Origin: Trichoplax sp. H2
Lineage: Eukaryota; Placozoa; Uniplacotomia; Trichoplacea
Reading direction: 5' to 3'
DNA: 23,559 nt
Assembly: GCA_003344405.1 (NCBI GenBank)
Contig: NOWV01000410.1
Coordinates: 1 to 23,559, forward strand
The notes beneath the pieces were generated by a model. It ran no database searches and was not told where the DNA came from. It saw only the letters and a program-made list of their open reading frames with translations. Positions 10,446 to 22,500 of the stretch are shown piece after piece. Numbering within the stretch: the stretch's first letter is position 1; the number at the start of each line of letters is the position of its first letter. The translations under genes and the position numbers were made by a program.

Positions 10446-12131
10446 ATGGGCAGTAATAATTTCGAAATTCAAAAATTATCAGCTGCTATTGAATCGGATA
10501 ACGAAACCGAATTCAGCGATTGTACAAATTTATTAATTGAAGGTAAACTTAGCATGACTAATGAATATACTGAGGAAAGTACCCACTACAAACGATTAAC
10601 TGTCGACGATATTGCAGAATCACTCAATTGTGGATTATTCCAATTTACTTGCAGTGTTGTCTGTGGTTTATGCTTTACAGCAGAAGGTTTAATTATTCAA
10701 TCATCAAGTATTATCGTTATGTCAGCTTGCGATTTAAATATTAATGCAGACAATCGAATATGGTTAAGTATGTCTTTACTCATTGGTATTGCTGTCAGTA
10801 GTGCGTTTTGGGGCCGATTAGGAGATTCCTATGGTAGAAGGAAAGTGTTATTACTAGCTTTGTCTATGAATGTTGTGTTTACATTTTCATCAGCTTTTTC
10901 CTTTAGCTATGAAATGTTAGTTGTAATGGCATTCTTTAACGGCTTAGGATGTGGAGGCGTACTTCCAGTAACATTAACTTATGCAATTGAATTTTTCCCT
11001 CGAAAGTATCGAGGTATGGCAGCGTCATCATCCAATGCCTATTGGTGTTTTGGTAATATTTATGCCGCTTTAATGGCACTTTTAATTATCACACAATCGG
11101 TTGCAATCTCTGTTGGTCAGGTTACTTTAACGGGTTGGCGCATTTTCCTAATAGTTTGTGCAATACCCCCTTTGATAGCATTGATTAGCTTATCGTTAAT
11201 GCCAAATAGTCCTCGATTTCTGATTAAACAGGGAAAACGAGAGAAAACATTAAAAGTTTTACGTGCAATACATCGTATTAATAGTCAGTGTCGTACTCAA
11301 CATGGAAATCAACCATTTTGTATCAAGTTATCCGATTTACCAACTATCGACGATCTACATCTATCAGATGATGTTGATGATGTTAATGACGACAATGATA
11401 TAAGTAAAAATATCGACTCTTGCTATTCTAAATTACAACGTTTCCTGAGACAATATGCAATACTATATTCAAGAAAATGGCGCAAGCAAACATTAATGAT
11501 TACTGTTATTTGGTTTTTATATTGTTTTTGTACTAATGGTCTATGGCTCTGGCTACCAACATTTTTTTCACTTTATACTCATGGACAAAAATGTCAAGGT
11601 CCTTCCATTTCAATTAATTCAAGTCACAGCATGAACACACCAGCATTAAATCAATCGTCAATTTGTATAGCAAATACTCATGATACAAGCATTTATCGTG
11701 ATTTATTGCTGACTACATTTGCCACTTTAATTATCGAAGCTACATTCATCCCTGTTATTAACGTATCCGGTAGGAGACTATTATTTAGCGGATTAGCTCT
11801 GGCAACAAGTATAAGCATATTTAGTATTTGGCTCACTAATACATCAACAGGTGTACTTGTATTTTCATGTCTATTTACTGGGCTATCTGGCGCCGCATGG
11901 ACCATATTAAATGTATGGACTTCTGAATTATATCCAACACAGCTGCGATCAACATCAAATGGTTATATCAATTTTTGTGGTCGGATTGGAGCCGTTATAG
12001 GAACGATGACATTCGGTTTACTGTTGGGACTTGGTTGCAAGTTACCTATTATTATTATGGGCACTGCGTGCTTTATAGCTGCATCACTTGCATTATTTCT
12101 ATCGGATACTACTAAAGTTGAAATCAATTAA
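10446..12131 (+). CDS. Major facilitator superfamily transporter, SVOP/SV2-like, 561 aa, single exon
   Basis: A 12-span MFS carrier of the SVOP/SV2 group within the sugar-porter-like families. The N-terminal tail is cytosolic (about residues 1-60) and the first span is near 63-92. Motif A GRLGDSYGRRK is at 123-133, with GCGGVLP in span 4, EFFPRKYRG at 182-190 and the PRFLIKQGK signature at 256-264. The long central loop carries an Asp-rich run (308-318). The second half has WLWLPTFF, then a luminal loop of about 40 residues with Cys383 and Cys407 and sequons at N391 and N402, then the YRDLLLTT motif and SELYPTQLR. This loop-plus-YRDLL layout is characteristic of SVOP. The second motif A is weakened (VSGRR, no Asp). 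The likely substrate is a small organic ion or metabolite; it cannot be read from sequence. The lack of introns contrasts with the neighbouring genes. Confidence 0.93.
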   Translation: MGSNNFEIQKLSAAIESDNETEFSDCTNLLIEGKLSMTNEYTEESTHYKRLTVDDIAESLNCGLFQFTCSVVCGLCFTAEGLIIQSSSIIVMSACDLNINADNRIWLSMSLLIGIAVSSAFWGRLGDSYGRRKVLLLALSMNVVFTFSSAFSFSYEMLVVMAFFNGLGCGGVLPVTLTYAIEFFPRKYRGMAASSSNAYWCFGNIYAALMALLIITQSVAISVGQVTLTGWRIFLIVCAIPPLIALISLSLMPNSPRFLIKQGKREKTLKVLRAIHRINSQCRTQHGNQPFCIKLSDLPTIDDLHLSDDVDDVNDDNDISKNIDSCYSKLQRFLRQYAILYSRKWRKQTLMITVIWFLYCFCTNGLWLWLPTFFSLYTHGQKCQGPSISINSSHSMNTPALNQSSICIANTHDTSIYRDLLLTTFATLIIEATFIPVINVSGRRLLFSGLALATSISIFSIWLTNTSTGVLVFSCLFTGLSGAAWTILNVWTSELYPTQLRSTSNGYINFCGRIGAVIGTMTFGLLLGLGCKLPIIIMGTACFIAASLALFLSDTTKVEIN

Positions 12132-12286
12132 TTCAAAGCTAAGCATTGCAGGTTTAATACTGGCTCGATTTATACCAAATTGAAAATAGTATTATCAGCT
12201 TGATACAGTTATTGACCAGATAGAATTTGACTTGACATATACAATCATAAAATCAATTGATATGCAGTAATGAGGTTAGGTAGCTA

Positions 12287-12324
12287 GCTAGCTAGTTTTT
12301 TGGTGGCTTGGAAAAACTGCTAGC
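12287..12324. repeat. Hairpin downstream of the transporter stop codon
   Basis: GCTAGCTAGTTTTT pairs with AAAAACTGCTAGC around an 11-base loop, with one bulged base. It lies about 155 bases after the stop codon, probably in the 3' untranslated region. Confidence 0.45.
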
Positions 12325-12677
12325 AGCCAAACGCATATTTACTACTTCAATTTAACTTGCAGGATGCTAGCAAAATAATAATCTGCTAATCATGCGGCTT
12401 CCTCAGAGACTGAGAAACTAATTAGATCAAAGATCAAATATGAAAATGTCACCAACATTTTGTATATTAAAGTAGAAGATATATATGGAATGCAGCATAG
12501 GTTGCATGTACAGTATCAATTATACTTCCATAAAAAATTGTTTTTGTAGGCATAATATTCTCGTATATCTCTCGAACAAAAATCGGTATAATTTAGGAAG
12601 AAGAGTTAGGAATTCATATACAGTAAGATAATCTAGCTGTGAATTTTATTTTTAAGTGATGCTTTGTGCAAAATACG

Positions 12678-12698
12678 ATCCCTTTCCTTTAAAGGGAT
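12678..12698. repeat. Perfect 8-bp inverted repeat
   Basis: atcccttt, a 5-base loop, then aaagggat. No function can be assigned. Confidence 0.5.
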
Positions 12699-12728
12699 AT
12701 TTAACTAGCAATATTAAGATATCTAAAT

Positions 12729-12734
12729 AATAAA
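12729..12734 (+). promoter_or_regulatory. Candidate poly(A) signal for the transporter
   Basis: AATAAA about 600 bases after the stop codon, the first exact match I noticed on this strand. Chance matches are common at this base composition. Confidence 0.25.
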
Positions 12735-14441
12735 AAAAGAATTAATTATATGCGATTTGTTTGGCACTAGTTATAAAATCTAGTCATAGATTTTGTTAAT
12801 GCAATTATCCACAGCATTAAATGGAGATTGATATTACTGTAGGCGTTGCTGTTACTTTGTAGACAAATTAAAAGTTCAAAATCCTTCTAGACCATTATGA
12901 GATACTGCCTATGGAACTATGTAGTGTAAGAGTTGAAAACCCTGTTGGATATGAATAACCACTATGTTTAGCGCTTTCGCTAATATATTGATGATACTTT
13001 ACCGGCACCTACGGAAAGTGATTTAAAGTGTTCCGTTAAAGGAGAAAATAGACTGTGTATCTTCTCTTATTGTAGAAAGTTACCCACTAATTAATTAATC
13101 TTTATCCGGATGAATATCAGGTTATTTTGAAACGGCCATCGTTATAGCGTTAAATTCACAACTTCAAAGTAAAATTGAAAGACAGCCACAGAATCTCGAA
13201 GTCCAGACATATCTGTACATATTAAATTCTTGTATTTGTGATCAGTTCGTACAAGTTGATACAAAAATTGCAATATCGAATATAAGAGATCGTTTTTTTT
13301 ATAGTAGCACTAGCCAAATCCGCACACCCAGCTATGCGTCAAACATATTATATAGTCAAATCTGAAGCCTGTAACTTGCTATAAGATGTTAGCAAGCCTA
13401 CCATCCTAGACAGTATAATAATACATTTACATACAGTAGACATATTTGAACTCTATAGACTGTGTATAATATCGTTTCTGCCAAGGCAGCGTATCAAATG
13501 CCATTGCAACAAAACGATACAATAAGTAATTCTAGGCCGTATAGATATTTCGTTATCCTTTTTTATGAAGCTATGAAGTCATAACCATTTTTTCAGTAGA
13601 AAATTTAATCGTTTACTATTAGACTTATTATTCAATGGCTAGAGAAAAGTACATTGGTGCTACCATTTATATCGAAGTTATTGGCGTTAGAAAATTCAAC
13701 GTTCACGAATAAATTCAGAAGATTTAATATGTTAATGCGTTCAATATTATCAGGAAAGGAAATAATTCTACTTTTGCCACAATTATCTCTTGCTTACGTG
13801 CTCTTGGGGTAATATTACAACGTATATAATATTTCTATTTAGTTTTTTAACGTTTAATCTAACTTTATTACATAACTCTACTCTGATATTAACTACAATA
13901 TTTCGTAACATAATAAGGTATAGATTTTGCGTTATCTACTACTTCAAAAGCAGTCATATACCAATCCGTGGCTCAGCATTGCCTACAACATAATCTCTAT
14001 AATTAGAAAATACTATATACTAACAGATTATAATAATAATCGTGATTGATTATAATGGTATTCTATAAATGTGTTATTTTATACTTGTTAGTTTTATATG
14101 TTCATTATAGATCGTATTACGTATATCAATTAAGCCACTGTTTTATAAAACTGGTAATTATATTGCGTTGTAAGTGTGAACGGCGTACGCATAAAAGCTG
14201 TCATTTTTCAATGCAATAAAGACGGAGTAGTAGGTAGTACCGTAGTTAGTTTTACGATAACTCCAGTTATGCTTTCAATTTCCAGTCTGCCGTGCTAATT
14301 GAAAATAGTACGAAATTTCAATATGCTTGCTAGTATTAACTCTAGATACACAACAATCAATATTTAAATATTTATCTATAGAAATCTCTTTTTTACTCGA
14401 ATCTAACCAGTAAATCCAGTCTGTACAAACAGACTTATATC
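12735..14441. other. Intergenic DNA between convergent genes; nothing recognised
   Basis: AT-rich, with no frame of protein-like composition on either strand and no recognisable RNA gene. Confidence 0.5.
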
Positions 14442-14690
14442 ATTGCTTGTGCTGACATTTTCACTGACGTTTCGAAAGCGCTAAGATTAGCGCAGTACCT
14501 ATGATATAGAATCGCTCTGTTAAGACTTTAGGGAAGAACGTCTATGATTAGGACTTCCTGGCACATACTACTGCTTGTACTGATATTTCGAAAAAGCTAA
14601 AATTAGTGCAGTAACTATGACACAGACTAGCTATGTGGGACCGTCGGGAAGAATCTCTATGGTTAAGACTTCCAAGAGTTATGAAAGCTT
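14442..14690. repeat. Two-unit diverged tandem duplication, about 125 bp each
   Basis: Unit 1 (14442-14569) and unit 2 (14570-14690) share a-ttgcttgt-ctga, a tttcgaaa block, aagctaa-attag, gcagta-ctatga and gggaagaa blocks, and both end in gacttcc. Unit 2 abuts the start of the element at 14693. Confidence 0.65.
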
Positions 14691-14692
14691 AC

Positions 14693-15106
14693 TGTAGATT
14701 CTACAGACACCCTACGGTATAATCCGCCGTCGAGGGTAAAAAACCTAGGAATTTTTAAGTAAAGCGTGCTGGGGATTCTGTCGCAGAACTACCATAACCT
14801 AGGAGTAAGGGATTTTTATTACTCATTCACGTTTATGAATAATTCTCTACGGATGTATTTCTTACCTTAGCAAAGCTATCTTCGTACTGTACATAAATCT
14901 CGTTAGTTAGTTCTGCTAACTACATGGTAAGCTTGTATACGTTATCTATTCCTACTCTACGGTAACTATTCCACTGGTTCACATCGCTCTACATGCTATA
15001 ATCTTATGTGGTTTTTCTTCTCACAGGCATTACAATAAAGACTACTGGCTATTCTTTTGTAATTTCTTGCGATTGTGTTGGATACACAATCTCCTGAAGC
15101 ATTACA
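14693..15106. mobile_element. Diverged relative of the 469-bp inserted element
   Basis: It starts tgtagattctac and then acggtata(a)tc, matching tgtagtgttta and acggtatagtc of the element at 3222. The best-conserved part (around 14901-14935) contains ctcgttagttagttctgct, followed by similar blocks. The end, cacaatctcctgaagcattaca, matches cacaatcttccgaaacatcaca. No clear target-site duplication is visible. This shows that the element is dispersed and has both old and recent copies. Confidence 0.6.
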
Positions 15107-15963
15107 TACTGCGTAGACTCTGTATCATTAGTTAGTTTTATAAGTACAGTAGAATGTTGAAACTATCTTGGAATGCGATTTAATAACTAATACGTGATCT
15201 TCGAAAACCTCAAGAGCTCTTGAAGCCTATAAACGGTGCAGCTTGAAGATTTGATAAGGTAGCATTTTTATACTCTTAACAGCCTAGAAATTTTAATCAA
15301 AATTCCCCAATTGAAGTCTGCACCATAAATTTGTTATTGATAAGGTTTGAGCTAGTGTACTAGCTCAATTATTGATTCGCTTAGAGATTTTCTATATTTT
15401 CAACTACTTACTCGGTAGATTCACCAAATTCTAATAATCTATCCAGTCACTTTTCTCTATTAATACTATAACATCAAAGTATTGTAACATTGACTAGAGC
15501 GCAAGAATCACAAGAAGTAAAATTCTTTTTACTACACTTCAAATTTATTCCAATTTTGCATATTATGTAATATCAAGAGATTTTACTATAATCTAACACA
15601 ACACTGTATTAATTGACAAACCCGATTATGGCAAACTTTCGTAGTACTTTCATCGAAATATGAGTTACGTATTTCTTAACTGCTATTACAAAAATAATCG
15701 GTTTTCAATTTAACAGAAAGCTATGAGAAGTGCAATATAGTTATAAAAAGGATAGTTAACACCAGTATCAATTATTTAAACGTCTTTAGCATTGACTAGA
15801 AAGTTTGTTCAATTTATCGAGGAAGAAAGGATGAATAATTTGACTACAATCTACTGTCCTACTTTTCTGTAGCTGATTTGGTAAAAATAATTCTAAGAAA
15901 TGCGAACCTTGTAATGAAAGATCTTATTCTAATTTAATTAACTTGCAAAACACTTAAACTACG
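15107..15963. other. Region downstream of the mucin-like gene (3' UTR or intergenic)
   Basis: No coding frame was recognised. It contains a perfect hairpin at 15347-15368 and an AATAAA on the minus strand (15549-15544) that could be the poly(A) signal of the mucin-like gene about 415 bases beyond its tentative stop. Confidence 0.45.
15347..15368. repeat. Perfect 9-bp inverted repeat (hairpin)
   Basis: ttgagctag, loop tgta, ctagctcaa. It lies between the convergent genes and its role is unknown. Confidence 0.6.
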
Positions 15964-16536
15964 TTATAGGCTACGCTTAAGAGTGCAATGCTGACGAAGG
16001 AGGAGACCATGAGCGTTGATTTTTAGAAATGATACTAGTGTAAGAATAATAAAAGACAACCATTTTCAATCAATACTAGAGTTTTCTTACGTCAATAGTG
16101 TCTATTACCATGTTAACTTACCTCTTGACTTTTGTTTTCTTCGTAAGTAATTCCCCCATCTTATCCAATATCGCAATGGAAGCAAAGAGTAATTAGTCAT
16201 AGTTTCGCGTAAGTAAAATGACTGCATTAACACCACGTTTATATTTAAAATAGATAACAAGAATATTAAACGTTTCTATGACCTTCCATACTCACGTTTT
16301 AAATTAGTTGCAGCGATAAGATCAGAAGAAGTAGATGTTTCCCTACAAGAAAATTAGTAAATTACTCAAATTATATAAACACTATATAGCATAATACACG
16401 TATTAATCATCACCAACGCATATTTTCCAATCTACTTACCTTTTTGCTTTGCCAATGTAATAATAGCGCAACATAAACGCAATGATAAGTAACGTACCAA
16501 AAATTGATCCTAGAGAGATGCCAATGATTGTACCAG
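15964..16536 (-). other. Transmembrane span and short cytoplasmic tail
   Basis: The exon 16536-16440 encodes [20 protein letters not shown] followed by [12 protein letters not shown]: one hydrophobic span with a stop-transfer basic stretch, giving a type I topology. The exon 16159-16122 ([12 protein letters not shown]) is basic and phase-compatible. For the last exon, 16034-15964 has a good acceptor and ends in TAA after 22 codons. An alternative acceptor near 15991 would give a tail ending ALHS. Confidence 0.6.
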
Positions 16537-19500
16537 CTAGAATATGCAGAATGGGTTTATGATAAAAGGATTTTTAATCTGGGTTAAAGTACTACTACAT
16601 ATTACCAGAACACTTTAAAGATACCCTATCGTAATTTGCTGTAATCACTACAAAGTTAGCTTAATATCTAAGGTGATATCATAATTCATATTTATGATTA
16701 TAACAGTATGAATAGCTGAGTAAATTACTCACTGTAGTTTCCAATAGCTTCTGTAAAACTATTAACTTACATGCTAGGGAGGCGCTTTGTGTGCATCTAT
16801 CTCCACTTACCCCTGGAATTGTGCATCTGGAATATCGTAAACAAGCAAGTATATTAAGTTGAATTCTTCGATTATGAATAATAATGAAACTGACCATGAT
16901 TACTCTCAGTCAGTAGTAATAAAGTAGATCAGTTTGAAACAATTAATTTTGTATGCATATGCTATCAATAACTCAAAGTTGATCATATAAACTTACTTGC
17001 ATCTAGGTGCGTTATTGACTACATGGCATATTCCTTGGCCAGAACAGTAATTTGGTGTACAGATCACTAAATCAAAATATTATAAATTAACCGTTAGCTC
17101 TATTACACCAGAATGCGTGCTTATTTCTTTCAATTATAACAAAATTAAATAAAATTTTTGATATGAAAGTGCAGTAATTATGTTACTCTTACAAGTACAA
17201 CTTAATTTTCCGTCACCAATATATCCATTGTTGCATTGACATTGATATGAGCCAACAGTGTTGGTGCAACTTGAATTCTGATGGCACGGTGATACCGATT
17301 TCTGACATTCGTTAATATCTGTAATAATGAAAGGTACATAGTGTCAAATATTGAGCCGCTTATAAGAAATTTGCTCAACTTAATATCGGTATCGTACAAT
17401 TTAAATATAGCAATACTGTATACATATACGAATGCATAAATAAGTATATGTCTGTATATCAAAAATTTGCTAAAATTAATGAATATACAGTAGTATTTGT
17501 TGAGTTACAACTTAAAATAAGAGCTAAACTGTTATGATAAGTATATCATATGCATTGCTGATACTAGCTAGTTTATCTGCTATTTATGTCTAAAATGGGG
17601 AATGGAGAAAAGAAAAATGCAATTGCTACTTAACGCCTACCAATACATAGTTGAAGTGATGCATTAAATTGATATCCAGTTGAGCAGTTGCAAGTATAAG
17701 AGCCTACTGTATTGATACATTGCTGATTTCCAACACAAGAGTAATCTTGAGGGTTATTACATTCGTTATAATCTGAAATAAAATGTGATATTAGATTTTA
17801 TCATAATACGATTAATATTGTAGCCCATAGTAATTATGATTTATTTTAAAATAAAGGGCAAAATTGTAATAAATTTGCTCCAAAAATTAAATTATTTACA
17901 TTTAACAGGATTTCAATTCTAATTATATTTAACGCTTACGTTCTACATCATTATTTACTGTATGAGTAAAGATTGAATGATATTTTGTAAGCTTATAAGC
18001 TGAAAGTAACTGTGGTATCTTAATTTACCAGTGACATTAACACTTTGCACTACATAGCTGCTAATAGCTCCTGTCTGGATAATATTCTTCAACAAGGCTG
18101 TTCCTTGAGTGTAATTCTTTAAGACTGTAAGGATACAGTCAACAACAATACCGCCTTGCCTAGATATAGATATAATTTATACTTACTTATTTTAATACTG
18201 TAATAAATCTTAATGAATTAAAAAAATAATAGTGGAATACACAGATTAAAGTTTTATTTAAAATGCCATTCTATTATATAATTTAAATTAGATATTTAAA
18301 TTTAATAGATTTACCTAAGATTAGTAAGATTAGTAATAGTAACGACTTTGACTTCGTTCGAGGTTCGTGAATCGTTTTGATATGCTGATGAAATCTATAA
18401 CATTAAGTCATTTAAATTAGCTGATATTGATAGTATTTACATCGTATATAGTATTTTAATTAATTGATGCTATCTTGATAAGATTTATGCTTAAATACTG
18501 TTTATAAAATATATATCATCTCATATGTAGAAAAGAATTGGGTGATGCTACCAACATTTGAATCATCATATAAAGTTACGCGCGTACAAGTAAAAAAGTA
18601 AATGTAGCCCATGTCTTACGATTAGTTACTTACAGCAGTATGTAATTTAGATACTTCATTTTTATAAGCGGTGCTGTTTTTATCGTTCATAAGAGCATTA
18701 AATGGCGCATCAATTGTAATAGTAAGTTCGTAAGCAGTCTCTTCTACTCAGTCAAAAAATTAATAGGATTTTTGTAGTCAATATAAGAGTAGATTGATCT
18801 TACTTGATTTTCTACATCCGAATACAATATCAATTTTAGTAATTACTTTGACAGCTGTTTCCGTTTAGTATATTTGAGGTAGGTGATGTGGAATAAAATC
18901 CAGGCTTACATTGACAGTTATAAGATCCAGCCGAATTGAAACAATTGGCATTATTGCCGCATGAATTACTGCTACTGCATTCATTTATATCTGTAATATA
19001 CAAGGCATACATTGTTTGTCTAACTGCTTGATCATAATAATCAGTTGTTTTTAATTTGAAACAGGCCTAGTAATGAACTTTCTAGTAATTTGTAAAATTC
19101 ATCTTACCGGTACAAGTTTTGCCATTTCCTGTATAACCGGAATTGCATGAACATATATAAGATCCAGGTGTATTTTGACAGTTGGCATTGGAATGACAAG
19201 GATAGGATGTACCACATTCATTTATATCTGCGAATAGTAGGAATACATAAGTGTTCTTTAAACATATATAAGCTATTGATATAACTAACTACAATGACTA
19301 ATGCGTTTGCGTAAATATACAGCTAAAATTGGCATTTATTCAAATAAAAGCTTTCCAGAAATATACCAGAGCATGTTTTTCCGTCTATGTTAAGTGAATA
19401 TCCGATTGAGCATCTGCATTGATATCCGCCGAGAGTATTATTACATAACATTTGACATGTATCAGTCTGATCTGCGCATTCATCAAGATCTATGGAATAT

Positions 19501-22500
19501 TGGAAATTCTGTAGTTAGAGATAGCTCACAATCTCAATATTAGTATTTATATTAATGAATAAAAACGATTTTGATCAAGATTGACGATAACAATAATGAT
19601 TACTAATAATACTGATGGCTCATTAAACTCTCACAACCGTTACCTTTGCAACTTACGCCATCGGGCTGCAATACATATCCATTCTTACACGCACATTGAA
19701 CTTTTCCGTTGATAAGAGTACAGGACTCAGAACAGTTATTATTGCTACTACAGGAGGTTGCCGCTATAATAATTTGGTCAAAGAACACCTCTAAGATCAA
19801 CCTATTGCCTTTGCTATAAATGAACGACTACACATAACATATACCTTGATACGTTATAGGCTAACTGTAAGGATAATTTTACACTTTTAAATAATTGAAA
19901 GCTACTTATTCCTATCATGAGAATTTACGTTATAAGCTATTTCAAAATCCAGAAAAGGACATTTTTTAAAGGTTCTTTACGTGTACGATAGCAAAAATAT
20001 GCTATAATAAGCTTCGTAATGTACCTATGCAGGTTTTATTATCACTGTTGAGGTAAAATCCAGAATTACACGAACAAAAATAACTGCCATTGGTATTGGT
20101 ACAATTTTGGCCACAGATCTGTGAGTTCTTGAAGCACTCATCAATATCTATAGGTGCCATAATAAAAATTCATGAGTACTAGTTTTTATATAGTATCGAA
20201 ATATTAAATATTGCGCTATACTACATGAATGTCAGCTGATTAAAGAAGAAATTTTATTTCCGTTGTTTAATTATTATGCGCAAAAATCAGAACTTAGCAA
20301 GGTATAAATGTATATATAAGATGTACTGAATATTCATGTACAGCTTCGGAATTGGATAGAATTTAAATGCCTGAACTCTGCTAATCCTTTATATATTGTG
20401 AGTGATTATCTTGCGACGATATATAATGTATTACTGAGATAAATCCTACCTAAGCAAGTCTTTCCATCAGCGTTTAATTGATAACCAGATTGACAATCGC
20501 AGGTATAGCCTCCGATGGTGTTGACACAGACTTGTTGACAGTTGTTTGTGGCTGAACTGGCGCATTCATCGAAATCAGAGCACAATATACCATCTCCTGT
20601 ATAACCTTGTGGGCAACTGCCGCATGTATAACCGGTTAATGGAGCTACATTATCTGTACAAGTTACATTCTCGTAACATGGGAAATTAGCACAGCTATCA
20701 AAGTCGACAGTGCAATGATCTCCGGTCCATCCATCCGAACAAATACATGGGACCTGAGATACGCTACCATCTTCTATGGTTTCTCCACTATAAGCAGAAG
20801 CAAAGCGTAGTTCAAAGTAACATAGTTATATTCTAAGATATGTAAATATATTTTTACTCTAACTAAATTAATGAATATGGTTAATAACTTACGTGTAGTC
20901 ACAAGTACCACCGTTAGCGCAATAGCACATGATAATTTGTGCAGGACTGTAGATACTGGCTGCGTTCTTAGAATCTTTGGCCACGATTTGGATGCTAATA
21001 TTGGTGTAAGTACTAACATTCCAAGTAAATTGATAACTTGTAGGATTAAATGATGCGCCTAGAGGAGCGCTATCTGCAGTAACAGTCACAGTATCGCCAG
21101 TATTAGGATCAGACACGCTTAATGCTGTAGTGTAGACTTTTCCATAGGTAACATTTAGTGTAGTAGGTCCAGTAATAACAGGTGGGAAATTTTCTGTTGA
21201 AAGACAAAATCAGTATACAGTAATATCATTTAAATATATTAATAAAATTGCTAGATGATTACAGAAGAAATTAAATAATTAGAAAAATGATGGATATTTT
21301 ACCTGCTTGATTTTCCGCTTCTTGGTAGCCGTCAGCTGTATCTTTACCTTGTACAGCTAATTCTACATTTAGAGTTTGACTAGCATCATACAAGCATGGG
21401 ATATTGTTACCACATGAACTTAATGCTTGTTGATATAAGTCATTATCGCCACCGAACAAGGCAGTAATATTATCCGAAAATAGCGGTAGAAAGTCGGGAT
21501 CCGTGAAGTTTTGATATGTTGTTCCAGGAGGATAAGTGAATAATGATTGAGTTTCATTAATTTTCCCTAATAATAGTAAAACGTAAAAGTATCATAGTGA
21601 TGATTCAAAATACTTGTTTTATTTTGAGTTGTAATATGAAATTGTAGAATTACTATGAATTGAGATTAAAACTTACATTTCTCTCCGAAATCATAATAAA
21701 TTTCGAATTCAGTAGCATTAATTAAAATCTTACTGCCATCGGGACGTGTAAAATCATCGTTTATATTGCCGTTCCATACACCAAACAAACCCTTAGAATT
21801 ACCTTGCAAAGAAGCTGGAGCGTTGACTGCTATACTGATTAGACCAGGTAAGACAGTGACTTCTAAGCTGGTACCCGATGAAAACGCAACAACTAACGAT
21901 CCATTTTGAGATAGGGCTAAGTCGACGTTATTATATTCACGAGTTTCATTTTGACTTAAATCGTTTAATGTTAAAGGTATGTTGCCATTGACGAGAATAT
22001 CTAGGCCGTTATTTTGATCATTGAGTGTTGCTTGGATAACATCTGAATTATTCTGCTTAGCAGCAAAAGCCGAAAATACGGTAGCTTTAGCTGAACGTGT
22101 ACCATTAATAAGAGCTTGAGATGTTCTAGCCTGTACGTCAACATAATTATTTTGTAAATTGAGTAGTTGGTATTCTCCTAATCCGTTAAACGTGTATTGT
22201 TTCCCGTCCATAGTTCTAATATGAGGATCGCCCCAGAACCAGGCTATAGTGTAAGTAAATTTTAATAAAATTAAATTCGATTAGAATTGATCATGAAATT
22301 AAATGGATGTACTTTGAGTTCAAATAGATCTAATTAACGCTTAAATAGGTGGATAATCTTAATATTTGTATGTGTAATTTTACTTGACCTATATCACAAG
22401 TTATTTATAGTCTTCCTAACACTAGCTGATAGACTTGATATGAAATAAAAGCTAAATCTCTAATGGTGTATTAGCAGACTATAAGAATATCACTTGAATA

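Noticed and set aside
11693-11905. Minus-strand frame inside the transporter
   Set aside because: Shadow of the transporter coding sequence.
13790-13993. Plus-strand frame of 67 codons
   Set aside because: Composition typical of chance frames in AT-rich DNA (Ile, Leu, Thr, Phe); no domain or signal peptide with plausible context.
20871-21053. Plus-strand and alternative minus-strand frames over the Ig/EGF exons
   Set aside because: They are shadows of the spliced mucin-like gene, whose frame is fixed by domain similarity and splice phase.
22209-22211. Gene start at the Met of MDGKQYTF
   Set aside because: It lies inside the conserved [11 protein letters not shown] stretch of the VWD domain, so it is internal.
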